A DNA stretch of 64,000 nt, from contig NZ_CP100604.1 of the NCBI RefSeq assembly GCF_031202265.1, positions 5,314,501 to 5,378,500 of the forward strand, given 5' to 3'. Below the pieces are notes generated by a model. That model was not told the origin of the DNA. It searched no databases and saw only the letters and a list, made by a program, of their open reading frames with translations. This DNA is from Bradyrhizobium sp. Ash2021. Its GTDB lineage: Bacteria; Pseudomonadota; Alphaproteobacteria; Rhizobiales; Xanthobacteraceae. Both the position numbers and the translations under genes were made by a program. Shown here one piece after another: positions 10,086 to 19,998 of this stretch (its first letter is position 1; each line of letters opens with the position of its first letter).

Positions 10086-10649
10086 TCAAACGGTGAGGAT
10101 TTCCTTTTCCTTCGCCGCCAGCAATTGATCGATCTCGGAAATCATCCCGTCGGTGGCTTTCTGCACATCACCGGCGAGGCGTTCCTGATCGTCCTCGGAT
10201 ATCTCGTGATTCTTCTCGAGCTTCTTGACCGTATCCAGTCCGTCGCGGCGAACATGCCGGACCGCGACCTTGGCGGCTTCGGCGTATTTATGCGCGACTT
10301 TCACGAGTTCCTTGCGGCGTTCCTCGTTGAGTTCCGGAATCCTCAAACGCAGCACCTGCCCTTCGGTGGCCGGGCTGAGGCCGAGATTGGAATCGACGAT
10401 CGCCTTCTCCACGGCCTTGACCATGGACTTGTCCCAAACCTGGACGGAGAGAAGCCGCGGCTCGGGCACGCTGATGGTCGCGAGCTGATTGAGCGGCATG
10501 TGCGAGCCATAGGCTTCCACCTGCACCGGCTCCAGCATCGACGCTGCGGCACGGCCGGTGCGCAAACCGCCCAATTCGTGCTTGAGCGACTGGGTGGCGC
10601 CTTGCATGCGGCGCTTCAATTCGTTGATGTCAAAACCAGGCGTGGGCAT
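10086..10649 (-). CDS. frr: Ribosome recycling factor
   Basis: Splits post-termination ribosomes together with EF-G. 187 residues, matching the usual 185. Contains [18 protein letters not shown] and [20 protein letters not shown], both diagnostic. The start at 10649 is preceded by GGAGGGGAG at good spacing. It is in the conserved order rpsB-tsf-pyrH-frr. Confidence 0.97.
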   Translation of the reverse strand: MPTPGFDINELKRRMQGATQSLKHELGGLRTGRAAASMLEPVQVEAYGSHMPLNQLATISVPEPRLLSVQVWDKSMVKAVEKAIVDSNLGLSPATEGQVLRLRIPELNEERRKELVKVAHKYAEAAKVAVRHVRRDGLDTVKKLEKNHEISEDDQERLAGDVQKATDGMISEIDQLLAAKEKEILTV

Positions 10650-10725
10650 AACGCTCTCCCCTCCTTGAAGTAAACCAGCCGTCGCCGCGGTCAGCGGGCG
10701 GTGCGGTTCGATACGGCACACGACG

Positions 10726-11442
10726 TCACCCGGCAACGACCGTGCCGTGTCCGGTACCGCGCAGGATCGCACCGATCGAACCCGGCTCGGCGATCGAGAA
10801 TACGATGATAGGCAGCGATGTCTCGCGGGCAAGCGCGAATGCGGTTGAGTCCATCACCTTGTAGCCACCTTCGATTGCCTGGGAGTGCGTCAGGCGGTCG
10901 AAACGCTTGGCGGACGGGTCCTTTTTGGGGTCGGCGCTGTAGACGCCGTCGACATTGGTGGCCTTCAGCACCGCCTGCGCCCCGATCTCGGCCGCCCGCA
11001 GCACCGCCGTGGTATCGGTCGTGAAGAACGGATTGCCGGTTCCGCCGCCAAGCAGCACGATTCGCCCCTCGGCGAGGTATTTGTGCGCTGCACTACGGGT
11101 GAACAGTTCGGAAATCTCGGGCATCACGAACGCCGACAGGGTGCGCGCCGGCGTGCCTTTGTGCTCGATCGCAGCCTCCAGCGCCAGGCAGTTCATCATG
11201 GTGGCGAGCATGCCCATGGTGTCGCCGGTCGGGCGGGACACGCCGCGTGACGATACTTCCACGCCGCGGACGATGTTTCCGCCGCCGACTACGACGGCGA
11301 CCTCGACCCCGAGCTGGCGTGCGGCGATCAACTCGCCGGCGATTCGGTCCACGGTTGGCTGGTCGATACCGAAGGATTGGCTGCCGGCGAGATATTCGCC
11401 CGAGAGCTTGATCACGACACGACGATAGACCGGCTCAGCCAT
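10726..11442 (-). CDS. pyrH: UMP kinase
   Basis: Phosphorylates UMP to UDP in pyrimidine synthesis; hexameric and specific to bacteria. 238 residues. [12 protein letters not shown] is the nucleotide-binding loop, [10 protein letters not shown] the UMP site, and [11 protein letters not shown] and [17 protein letters not shown] are family motifs. It sits between tsf and frr on the same strand. Confidence 0.97.
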   Translation of the reverse strand: MAEPVYRRVVIKLSGEYLAGSQSFGIDQPTVDRIAGELIAARQLGVEVAVVVGGGNIVRGVEVSSRGVSRPTGDTMGMLATMMNCLALEAAIEHKGTPARTLSAFVMPEISELFTRSAAHKYLAEGRIVLLGGGTGNPFFTTDTTAVLRAAEIGAQAVLKATNVDGVYSADPKKDPSAKRFDRLTHSQAIEGGYKVMDSTAFALARETSLPIIVFSIAEPGSIGAILRGTGHGTVVAG

Positions 11443-11512
11443 GATGCGATCGCTTCCTTAAGTCCCCGCGCGGGCTTCCGGCGCAACATGCGCCGCAAGG
11501 CTGTCTTCGCGG

Positions 11513-12439
11513 TTATTTCTTGCCGGCGGTTGCAGCAACTTCGGCTGCGAAATCGGATTCCTGCTTTTCGATTCCCTCGCCGAGAGCATAGCGCACAAAG
11601 CCGGTGATTTTCACAGGCGCGCCGATCTTGCCTTCGGCTTCCTTCACGGCCTGCGCGACCGACTTGCCCTTTTCGTCATGGATGAAGGCCTGCTCCAGCA
11701 GACAGACTTCCTTGTAGTAGGTCTTCAAACCGGACTCGACGATCTTCTCGATGACGTTTTCAGGCTTGCCCTGCTGGCGATATTTGTCGGCCAGCACGTC
11801 CTTTTCGCGGGTCACGACTGCCGGATCCAGCCCCGCCGGATCGAGCGCCTGCGGGTTGGCCGCGGCAACATGCATGGCAAGCTGGCGGCCAAGAACCGCA
11901 AGTTCATCGGCTTTGCCGGCGGATTCCAGCGCGACCAGCACACCCATCTTGCCGGCGCCTTCGATCACGGCACCATGGACATAGCTCGCCACCACGCCCT
12001 GCCCGACTTCGAGCGAAGTCGCGCGGCGCAGCGTCATGTTCTCGCCGATGGTTGCGATCGCATCCGAAATCGCGGTCTCGACCGTGACGGCGCCGACCTT
12101 GACCGCCTTGATCTTCTCAACATCGGCGCTGTTGTGCAGCGCGACCTGGGCGATCATCTTGACCAGGCCCTGGAACTGCTCGTTACGCGCGACGAAGTCG
12201 GTCTCGGAATTGACCTCGACCACGACGCCCTTGGTAGCGGACGTCACGGCGCCGATCAGGCCTTCGGCCGCGACACGGCCGGCCTTTTTCGCAGCCTTCG
12301 ACAGGCCCTTCTTGCGCAGCCAATCCTGTGCCGCCTGCATGTCGCCGGCGCTCTCGGTGAGGGCTGCCTTGCAATCCATCATGCCTGCGCCGGTCGATTC
12401 GCGCAGCTCCTTGACCATCGCTGCTGTGATCGTTGCCAT
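11513..12439 (-). CDS. tsf: Elongation factor Ts
   Basis: Nucleotide exchange factor for EF-Tu. 308 residues. The N-terminal UBA-like part contains [19 protein letters not shown], and [10 protein letters not shown] is the Asp-Phe motif that pushes into EF-Tu. [16 protein letters not shown] is conserved in the C-terminal dimer region. Cotranscribed with rpsB. Confidence 0.98.
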   Translation of the reverse strand: MATITAAMVKELRESTGAGMMDCKAALTESAGDMQAAQDWLRKKGLSKAAKKAGRVAAEGLIGAVTSATKGVVVEVNSETDFVARNEQFQGLVKMIAQVALHNSADVEKIKAVKVGAVTVETAISDAIATIGENMTLRRATSLEVGQGVVASYVHGAVIEGAGKMGVLVALESAGKADELAVLGRQLAMHVAAANPQALDPAGLDPAVVTREKDVLADKYRQQGKPENVIEKIVESGLKTYYKEVCLLEQAFIHDEKGKSVAQAVKEAEGKIGAPVKITGFVRYALGEGIEKQESDFAAEVAATAGKK

Positions 12440-12568
12440 CGTTGAATATCCTTCTTGCCTGTCAGGACGGCAGCGGCGCGCGCTTGCGCCGTGCCGCCAT
12501 CAGCTACAGGGAGTGTCGTATCGGGAGTCGAACCGGTGGCCGGGAGAACCCGGCCACGCCGCTTTGAA

Positions 12569-13567
<999 letters not shown>

Positions 13568-13678
13568 GGTATCAGTTCTCCGGTTGGTTCCTCCGGAAGC
13601 GTGTGAGCAGACGAGCCTTATGGCCCGGCAGCCACCGGACGGCCTTGTAAAGCCATGCTTCCGTGTGAGATGGCGCGG

Positions 13679-13706
13679 TATATAGCCGGATTTTGGCGAG
13701 AAGCAA
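13679..13706 (-). promoter_or_regulatory. Likely rpsB-tsf promoter
   Basis: On the minus strand TTGCTT (13701-13706) is followed, after 16 bases, by TATATA (13679-13684). This leaves a leader of roughly 105 bases before the rpsB ATG, enough for the autoregulatory leader known for bS2 in other bacteria, though I did not fold it. The rest of 13568-13876 shows no other gene. Confidence 0.6.
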
Positions 13707-13876
13707 GGAAATAAGGCCGGTTTTGTGAGTTCTTGGGGGGCCAAATCGTTCGATTTGCGCCGCGTTTAGGACGAGGTTCGGGTATTCTGCGACGTTTCCG
13801 TCACGGAGGTAGAAATCTTGGCGATCGTGGCCAAATCGGAGGCCGAGTCATGGCTCGCTCAGTTCGGGGATCGGGA

Positions 13877-14125
13877 ATGAAAGAAGTTTCGCTTTCGGAA
13901 ATCAGAGACGATCTATCGCGGTTTCTCAGAGAGGCGGAGACGCGGGAAATCGTCATCACGCGCCACGGCAAACCGGCCGGCGTGCTGATTGGCTTTGAAA
14001 CCGAGGAGGAATGGTTCGAGTATCGCCTCGAACATGATCCGCGCTTTCTGCGACGTATCGAGCAGGCCCGGAACAATCTGCGCGCAGGACACGGCACCAG
14101 ACTCGAAGATATTGAAACCGATTAG
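13877..14125 (+). CDS. Phd/YefM-type antitoxin, no toxin partner seen
   Basis: 82 residues. The start MKEVSLSEIRDDLSRFLREA and ITRHGKPAGVLIGFE match the Phd/YefM fold that binds DNA and neutralises a toxin. The acidic C-terminus (GHGTRLEDIETD) would be the toxin-binding tail. An alternative start at 13850 adds nine residues. Antitoxins of this type normally precede a RelE/ParE/Doc toxin by a few bases; here the next 120 bases hold no toxin frame and then a convergent gene begins. It may be an orphan that acts on a toxin elsewhere, or a plain regulator. Confidence 0.75.
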   Translation: MKEVSLSEIRDDLSRFLREAETREIVITRHGKPAGVLIGFETEEEWFEYRLEHDPRFLRRIEQARNNLRAGHGTRLEDIETD

Positions 14126-14245
14126 CTACGCGCCCTCTCCGCCCCATCTACCGTTTCGATCGCTGCGGCAAGAACTTGATGCCGCCCGAAGCGATGCAAA
14201 GGCGTAGCTTGCATTTGCTCGGCCTCCGCATCACCCGCTCGGTTT

Positions 14246-16636
14246 TCAGCACCTCGCAACGTTCGGCGGGCATTTCTTGGCTGCCGGCGCCGCCGGTCGC
14301 GGCGGCGGAGCGGCCGGACGTGGTGGTGGTGGTGGCGGCGGTGCCGGACGGGCGATCTGGGGTGCAGGCCGCGGCGGCGGAGGCGGCGCCGGTCGAGGCG
14401 GCGGTGGCGCGGCGACCCTCGGCGGCGGTGGCGCTGGCCTCGATACCTGCGGCGCCGGACGCGGCGGAGGCGGCGGCGCGGCCCGGCGCGGCGGTTCGGC
14501 GCGGTGGATCTGCGGCTGTGCGGGAGGCTTTGGCGCGGCCACTGGAGCCGGCGCCGCGGGTTTCGGCGGCGGTGGCGGCGGAGCCGCGGTTGGCTTTCGG
14601 GCCGTCTCCGGAACGACCGGCTTGGCCTCGGGGGCCTGCGCGGTGCCGCCGGCTTTCGGTTGACCCACGAGAGGTGCCGGCGCGGTCGTTCCAGGCGTCT
14701 TCGGCGCGCTCACGGCTCCCGGTTGATTCGGCGCCGACGTTGCCGGGGCCGTCGTAGTAGGCTGTTTGGCAGGCTGGTTGAGAGGCGCAAGCTTCGCGTT
14801 CGGATTGGGCGCTCCGGTAACAGGCGCCGTCGCGGCCGGGGGCGCGGGAGGCGTGCCCTTGGTGCCCGGGACCGGCAGGCTATTGGCCTTCGGCAGCCCC
14901 TGACCCTGCGGCAGCGCATTTGGGGTCACGTTGGCCGGCTGCGGCGTCGTTGGCGCCGCTTTCTGACCAAGCGGTGCCGCCGGAGTTCCGGGCTTGGCTG
15001 GATTGATCGCCGCGCTCGGTGGCACCGGCAGTTTTCCCTGCTGGATCAGCGAGGCCTTTTGCGCGGCCGCTGCCGGGAGGGCCGGACCAGCGCCAGCCGG
15101 CGCCACAGCGCCCTGCCCCGGTGCGGCCTTCGTGCCCAGTGCTGTCGGCGGCGCACCGGCGCCGGGAGCTCCGGGCGCAACCTGCGCCGGCCGGTTGATG
15201 ACGGTGTTGATGACGGTGGTGTTGTGGATATTGGCGAAGATGATGTTGTTCGGCGGCGGCGCGACATAGACCGGCGCCTGGACATAAACCGGGATCGGCA
15301 CAAAGAACGGCTGCGGCAGGATGAACAGCCCGATCGGCGGCGGCGGCGGTTCCAGGATGATGAAATCCGGCGGCGGCGGCGGCAGGAAATACACCGGCGG
15401 CGGCGGTGGCGGCAAAAAGCCGAAGTCCGGATCGCCGAAGTAAAACACCGGGCGATCGACATAGACGATCTCGTCGGGCGGCGGTGGCGGCACGTCGTAG
15501 TCGATAACCGCGAATGCCGGCGGCGGCTCCAGCGGCGCGGTCAGGATGGCGAGGCGGCGGCGGGCATCGCCGGCATGCGGCCCGTTCGGATAGCGTCGCA
15601 GGTACGACCAGTAAGCTTGCGGCGTGTCGGCCCGGTAACTGCGAAGCCAGGTCAGCGCCTCACGCCGTGCGGCCACGATCGCGCGCACGCGGCGCGCCAA
15701 GGGATCGCCGGGATAGGCGCCGAGGAAATCCTCATAAGCCGGCATCGTGTCGCGCTCGAGCGCGGCGGCGTAGGCGTCCTGCGCACCGAGATCGCGGATC
15801 GGCTTGTTCCTGATGGCGGCGACCTGGTCCGGCGGCGCCGGCGCGGGCGCATCCGGCGCGCGATCGAAGAACATGAAGGGTGCGTCGATCTTTTCCGCGT
15901 GCCAGGGCACCAACGCCCCCTTGCTCGCGTCGTTGACGCGCAGCCGAAGCCGGTTGAAAACCTCCGGCAGCGGCAATCCGCCGGTGCGGATCATCTCCGC
16001 GAGCGACTGGGCGTAAACGCCATACGATCCCTGCTCGCTGGGAGCCACCGTGCCGGGCGCGGCGTTGAAGGCGATCAGCATGTGCGCCTCCGGCTCGACC
16101 AGGGCCAGCCCGCTCGCGATCGGCTGGCCGCCTTCGATGAAAGGCTGCGGCCGCGCCGCGTCCAGCACCACGATGTTGGCTTTCAGCGGCAGCGATGCCA
16201 GCTGGCGGACATAGTCGTTGATCCGCAATCCTTCGGTCGGAATGTCGGTGTCGCGGCTGATCGAGGAGTCGACGGGGATGAAATAATTCTCGCCGGCGAG
16301 CTGGATGCCGTAGCCGGCGAGATAGACCATCGCGACCGTACCCGGGCCGGACGCTTCGGCCTTCTGGATGAAATCGCGAAAACTTCGCCGCAGCGTATCG
16401 CCATCGAGATCGCGGGCCCCGACGACATCGAAGCCCGCTGCCTGCAGGGTCTGGGCGATCAAGCCGGCGTCATTGGCCGCCGTTGCAAGCGGGGACTTGG
16501 CGTAAGCGCCATTGCCGACGACAAGCGCGATGCGTTTTTCCTGTTGCTGCGCGGAGGCGGAAGTCAGGAGCCCCGGGAACCCGGACAACAGCACCAAACA
16601 GAGCGAAAAGATCGAAAAGGTTCTGGTCACACGCAT
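14246..16636 (-). CDS. Secreted caspase-fold pseudoprotease with proline-rich tail
   Basis: 796 residues. Signal peptide (LVLLSGFPGLLTSASAQ), then a caspase/peptidase C14 p20 domain about 34-245 (EKRIALVVGNGAY, ENYFIPVDS). The catalytic His is replaced by Tyr109 (YLAGYGIQ instead of the usual GHG) and the catalytic Cys by Ala161 (VVLDAARPQPF instead of DACR), so it cannot be an active caspase. After about 280 come two TPR/Sel1-like repeats (YEDFLGAYPGDPLARR; YWSYLRRYPNGPHAGDAR), then about 420 residues of Pro/Ala low complexity ending KKCPPNVARC. It is expected in the periplasm or attached to the envelope, possibly as a scaffold. Same strand as the FHA and protease genes. Confidence 0.85.
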   Translation of the reverse strand: MRVTRTFSIFSLCLVLLSGFPGLLTSASAQQQEKRIALVVGNGAYAKSPLATAANDAGLIAQTLQAAGFDVVGARDLDGDTLRRSFRDFIQKAEASGPGTVAMVYLAGYGIQLAGENYFIPVDSSISRDTDIPTEGLRINDYVRQLASLPLKANIVVLDAARPQPFIEGGQPIASGLALVEPEAHMLIAFNAAPGTVAPSEQGSYGVYAQSLAEMIRTGGLPLPEVFNRLRLRVNDASKGALVPWHAEKIDAPFMFFDRAPDAPAPAPPDQVAAIRNKPIRDLGAQDAYAAALERDTMPAYEDFLGAYPGDPLARRVRAIVAARREALTWLRSYRADTPQAYWSYLRRYPNGPHAGDARRRLAILTAPLEPPPAFAVIDYDVPPPPPDEIVYVDRPVFYFGDPDFGFLPPPPPPVYFLPPPPPDFIILEPPPPPIGLFILPQPFFVPIPVYVQAPVYVAPPPNNIIFANIHNTTVINTVINRPAQVAPGAPGAGAPPTALGTKAAPGQGAVAPAGAGPALPAAAAQKASLIQQGKLPVPPSAAINPAKPGTPAAPLGQKAAPTTPQPANVTPNALPQGQGLPKANSLPVPGTKGTPPAPPAATAPVTGAPNPNAKLAPLNQPAKQPTTTAPATSAPNQPGAVSAPKTPGTTAPAPLVGQPKAGGTAQAPEAKPVVPETARKPTAAPPPPPPKPAAPAPVAAPKPPAQPQIHRAEPPRRAAPPPPPRPAPQVSRPAPPPPRVAAPPPPRPAPPPPPRPAPQIARPAPPPPPPPRPAAPPPRPAAPAAKKCPPNVARC

Positions 16637-16730
16637 GGCTGTTCGGTCCCCACCGGTTCAAGCACGACACGCATTGAATACGCTGCTAGCTGAACATCGT
16701 TTGAATGAAAAGCGCTGTGAATAAGGCAAC

Positions 16731-16789
16731 GCGTGGCCCGAACCGGTATCTACCCCGAATCACCTGCGGGGCAGGCTCTCGAAAACGCG
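16731..16789. repeat. Extragenic repeat, copy 2 (at the FHA gene stop)
   Basis: CGAACCGGTATCTACCCCGA followed by GGGGCAGGCTCTCGAAAACG. It is the same family as the copies at 27092 and 27599 that include the CCCCG...CGGGG arm. On the minus strand the FHA stop codon TAG is directly followed by CGCGTTTTCGAG of the repeat. Confidence 0.7.
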
Positions 16790-17752
16790 CTACCGGCCGG
16801 CCTCGACGGGCTTGGCCTGGTTGCGATCGCGATCGAGCTTGGCCTTGAGACCGGCGATGTCGCCAAAGAACGCGTTTTCGTCGCGGAACGGGACCGCGCG
16901 GAACGAAGGCGGCATCAGCAGCCGCGTGGTGTTTTGCCGGCCGGAGTCGGAAAACGCCTCCGATTGCTGCAGCGTCTGTGCCGCAATCACGGTCACGAGC
17001 ACCGTCGTCACGATGGCGCCTTTCAGCCACAGGCGCGCTGGGCCGACCTCGCGCAGGTGGAAGAAGCACATCGCGGCAAGGATCGACCAGATCGCGACAT
17101 ATTGGTAGGTGCTGGCGGTCGGCCAGGTCCACGCGAAGGCGGAAACCTGCGCGAACTCGTTGTAGAGCGAAAGCGCGAACGCGCCCACCAGCACGATCAG
17201 CAGATGGCGCGGAAAACGCGAGCGGCCGGAGAAGATGCGCGACAGCAGCGCCCACAATCCGGCCCACACCAGCACCGTGGCGACGATCGTCAGCGACGGT
17301 GTCAGATAGGTCGAGACCCGGGGCTCCGAGGTCTGGGTCAGCCAGACCTTGAGCATGTAGATCCCAAGCGTCACGCAGCCGAGCGCCGCGGCGCCCAGGA
17401 ACGGCAGCATCCCCCGCTCAGGCCGCGCCACCCGTTCGCGCTCGACTTCATGGTTGATTGCGCGGAAGCGCAAATAGGTTTGACCGATGCGGATCGGTTT
17501 GGTGCCGTCAACGATGATGCGCGCCAGCCGGCTCTTGCCGCCGTCGAGGAACGTGCCGTTGACGCTGCCCATGTCCTCGGCAACGAGTTGCCCGGCCTCG
17601 TCGCGAAAAACACGCAGGTGCCGTGCTGCGACATAGGGATCGTCGACGATCACATCGTTATCGTAGCCGCGGCCGATGCGCACTTCCGGACCGGCGATCC
17701 GGACGCGTGCGGTGATGTCGCGGTGGCGCGATAATATCTCGACCCAGATCAT
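16790..17752 (-). CDS. FHA-domain membrane protein
   Basis: 320 residues. An N-terminal forkhead-associated domain (about 5-100) is cytoplasmic by topology, followed by about five membrane helices (roughly 113-134, 148-168, 178-198, 211-226, 237-255) and a soluble tail. Phosphothreonine-binding Arg28 (RIGRGYDND) and Asn65 (GSVNGTFLDG) are present, but the usual Ser of the SxxH motif is Ala42 (YVAARHLRV), so binding may be weak. The start overlaps the protease stop by 4 bases (17749-17752), implying joint expression. No Ser/Thr kinase is in the window. Confidence 0.85.
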   Translation of the reverse strand: MIWVEILSRHRDITARVRIAGPEVRIGRGYDNDVIVDDPYVAARHLRVFRDEAGQLVAEDMGSVNGTFLDGGKSRLARIIVDGTKPIRIGQTYLRFRAINHEVERERVARPERGMLPFLGAAALGCVTLGIYMLKVWLTQTSEPRVSTYLTPSLTIVATVLVWAGLWALLSRIFSGRSRFPRHLLIVLVGAFALSLYNEFAQVSAFAWTWPTASTYQYVAIWSILAAMCFFHLREVGPARLWLKGAIVTTVLVTVIAAQTLQQSEAFSDSGRQNTTRLLMPPSFRAVPFRDENAFFGDIAGLKAKLDRDRNQAKPVEAGR

Positions 17753-19074
17753 TTGGTTATTTGCACCGCTTCGAGAAAGCGTCTGCCGAGCGCGATGGCG
17801 TCGTCATAGCCCACCGCCTGAAGGCTCAACCGCGACACCAGCGCCTCGCTGCTGTGGTCCTGCGTCACGGCGATCAGTGCCACGTCGTAAAGTCCTTCGA
17901 ACTCGCGATAGGCTTGCGCGCACCAGATCACCCGCAGCGGCGGATGGTCCGGCGCGGGCGCTGCGCTGACAAAGTCCTCGTGGCAGCGCTCCGGCGTGTA
18001 CCATTTGCGGTACGGGCCGCCGCCGACCAGGCGCGGCTGGCTAAGCTGCGTCAGATAGGTCGCGAACTGGAATTGATTGAGATCGACGGTCTTGACGTAG
18101 GAATGGTTGATCTGGATGGCGCCGGTGTTGAGATCGGACGCCACGTACAGGCCGGTATCGCTGCTGCAATTGGTTGAATTGATATTGGCGCGCGGCTTCG
18201 GCGTGGCGCCGGCATTGGTGTTGGCCCAGCAATTGAACCACGGCGCAATCGTTTCGGGTGTCCGGTAGGGCCCGAGTACGGTCGAGCGAAACCCTTCTTC
18301 GCCCAGCGATTTGTAGAGCGCGGCCCCCCACGCGGTGAGCTGTCGCGCAATCTCGGCACGCAGGTCCGGCGCCGTCTCATGCTCGCGGGCGCTCTGCAGC
18401 AGTGCCGCGGCAAAACGCGCCGGCACCAGGAAGCTGACAAGCTGGCCGCCCCTGCGGGTCGCCACGTTGATGCCGACCACAAGCCCTTCGCCGTTGACGG
18501 TCGGGCCGCCACTCATGCCGGGATTGAGCGCCCCGCTGAGGTGGACGCGATCGTTGTAGCTGTGCTCGACCAGACCATTATAGGTGCCTTCGATGATGGT
18601 GAAGCCGAGGTCGAGCGGATTGCCCATGGAATAGAGCCGTTCACCCTTGGGCAGGCCCCCCTCCATGGCGGTCTTGTCGAAGGTGAAGAACGGCGCGTCA
18701 TGCTTGTCGAGGCGAACGATGGCGAGGTCGTTTGGCAGGTCGACGCCGAGCAGACTGACGTCGCCGTGGCTGCCATCGGCCGCCACATATTCAAGCCGAT
18801 AGGTCTTCGGCTCGAGCGCAACCTGCGAGACCACGTGATAGTTGGTGATCGCCAGCCCATCGGCGGAAACCAGAAATCCCGAGCCGATCGAAATCTGCCG
18901 CCCGGCGTCGGCGACCAGCGTGCGAATCTGCAACAGCCGCGGCGGCGCCGACGCATAGATGCCCTCGGCAACCGAAGCCGGGCCAGGGGCCGCCTGGGCG
19001 GCGGCGCCACCGAGCGCGGCAATCGCCGTCAACAACCGCAATAGCCGCACAACATAGCTAACCGAAGCCGCCAA
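17749..19074 (-). CDS. Secreted trypsin-like serine protease
   Basis: 441 residues from a TTG start at 19074, chosen because GGAGG lies just upstream and the protein then opens with a signal peptide (VVRLLRLLTAIAALGGAAAQ). The catalytic triad is visible: His80 (AITNYHVVSQ), Asp116 (LPNDLAIVRL) and Ser188 (NPGMSGGPTVNG), as in the DegP/HtrA-like trypsin 2 fold. It has no PDZ domain. The C-terminal 200 residues are unfamiliar and Cys-bearing, fitting a periplasmic protein. An ATG at 19134 would precede the signal peptide and is less likely. Operon with the FHA gene. Confidence 0.85.
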   Translation of the reverse strand: MAASVSYVVRLLRLLTAIAALGGAAAQAAPGPASVAEGIYASAPPRLLQIRTLVADAGRQISIGSGFLVSADGLAITNYHVVSQVALEPKTYRLEYVAADGSHGDVSLLGVDLPNDLAIVRLDKHDAPFFTFDKTAMEGGLPKGERLYSMGNPLDLGFTIIEGTYNGLVEHSYNDRVHLSGALNPGMSGGPTVNGEGLVVGINVATRRGGQLVSFLVPARFAAALLQSAREHETAPDLRAEIARQLTAWGAALYKSLGEEGFRSTVLGPYRTPETIAPWFNCWANTNAGATPKPRANINSTNCSSDTGLYVASDLNTGAIQINHSYVKTVDLNQFQFATYLTQLSQPRLVGGGPYRKWYTPERCHEDFVSAAPAPDHPPLRVIWCAQAYREFEGLYDVALIAVTQDHSSEALVSRLSLQAVGYDDAIALGRRFLEAVQITK

Positions 19075-19154
19075 GAAATCCTCCAAGCCCTGATGAAAAC
19101 AGGGCGGACCGCTGTGGTTAGCGGAGCCTCTCACTTCAGGCGCCCCAACAAACG

Positions 19155-19679
19155 CTATTGCACCAGTCGAAGCTCGGCAATCGTTGCCCGCGCGGCGTCT
19201 TCCTCCAAGGGAAAGAAATCGAGCGGCCCGGGATTGCTGTTGCCGGAGGTAACCGCGGCGCCAACGAGCAGGCCGGCGACACCACCCGCAGCCGACATCC
19301 CGCCAAGGACCTTGGCTCTGTCGCTCGGCCTTGCAAGGAAGAAATAGGTACGGCCGGATTGTGTGGAAATGTCGCGCTGACTCACCCCGGGAAACAACGC
19401 AGCGGTGGCCGAGAGCTGGTGCTGACCGGACGCGCGGTCGACATACACATAGGTCCCCGTCTTGAGTTCGGCCATCGGCCCACCGTCGAGTCTGACGTCC
19501 CAGCCTGGGTCAGTGATCCCAGCATAGCCCTTCTCGCGAAGCACGACGATGCGCGACTGTCCTGCTCGCGGCGGACCGATCTTCTGCATCATCGCGGAGT
19601 AGTCCAGCCCGTTTCTTTCCGTCTCGCAGCCGGACAACAATGCGGCAACGATCAACAACGCTACGCCACGCCAAAACAT
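19155..19679 (-). CDS. DUF2846-type lipoprotein
   Basis: 174 residues. A lipoprotein signal ends in the lipobox ALLSGC (MFWRGVALLIVAALLSGC), so it is membrane-anchored through Cys. The body (RIVVLREKGYAG, WDVRLDGG, TGTYVYVDRASGQHQL, GRTYFFLARPS) fits DUF2846, small beta-sandwich lipoproteins of unknown role. GGGGGCG precedes the start. Earlier in-frame ATGs at 19697 and 19754 are possible but less signal-like. It lies 80 bases upstream of the protease on the same strand. Confidence 0.75.
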   Translation of the reverse strand: MFWRGVALLIVAALLSGCETERNGLDYSAMMQKIGPPRAGQSRIVVLREKGYAGITDPGWDVRLDGGPMAELKTGTYVYVDRASGQHQLSATAALFPGVSQRDISTQSGRTYFFLARPSDRAKVLGGMSAAGGVAGLLVGAAVTSGNSNPGPLDFFPLEEDAARATIAELRLVQ

Positions 19680-19998
19680 CACGCCCCCACGCCCCATTCG
19701 ATCCCCCAGCAGGCAAGTAACAAGAAACACGGCCTGGTTGCAACAGCCGGACATTCATGCCGCATGCGAAATCACGGATTGCGGCCGCGCAAAGCGCAAC
19801 GCTGCTGCCCGCGCAGGCACTGAAGGTCATTTCTTGCCCGCACCATCAGCGGAAAACGCGTTAAACCAAAAGGGCAACGCAACCGGCAAAGCGGGCCATG
19901 GATAGGTTTTACAAACGGCATCGCACGCAACCGTGCGCCAAGATTAAAAATCTGGAATGACAACCCGCAAGGCAGGAGACGCCGGAGACCCTGCTACC
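19680..19998. other. Intergenic region between dnaE and the lipoprotein gene
   Basis: About 320 bases with no convincing gene. Short frames here lack ribosome sites and change composition along their length. No T-tailed hairpin is visible after dnaE. The promoter of the lipoprotein-protease-FHA cluster should lie in the left part, but I cannot place it. Confidence 0.4.

Noticed and set aside
14126..14245. Toxin gene partner of the Phd antitoxin
   Set aside because: None of the frames in this gap is longer than a few tens of codons or shows RelE, ParE or Doc motifs.
14277..14663. Gly-rich frame on the plus strand resembling a glycine-rich protein
   Set aside because: It is the complement of the proline-rich tail of the pseudocaspase and has no ribosome site.
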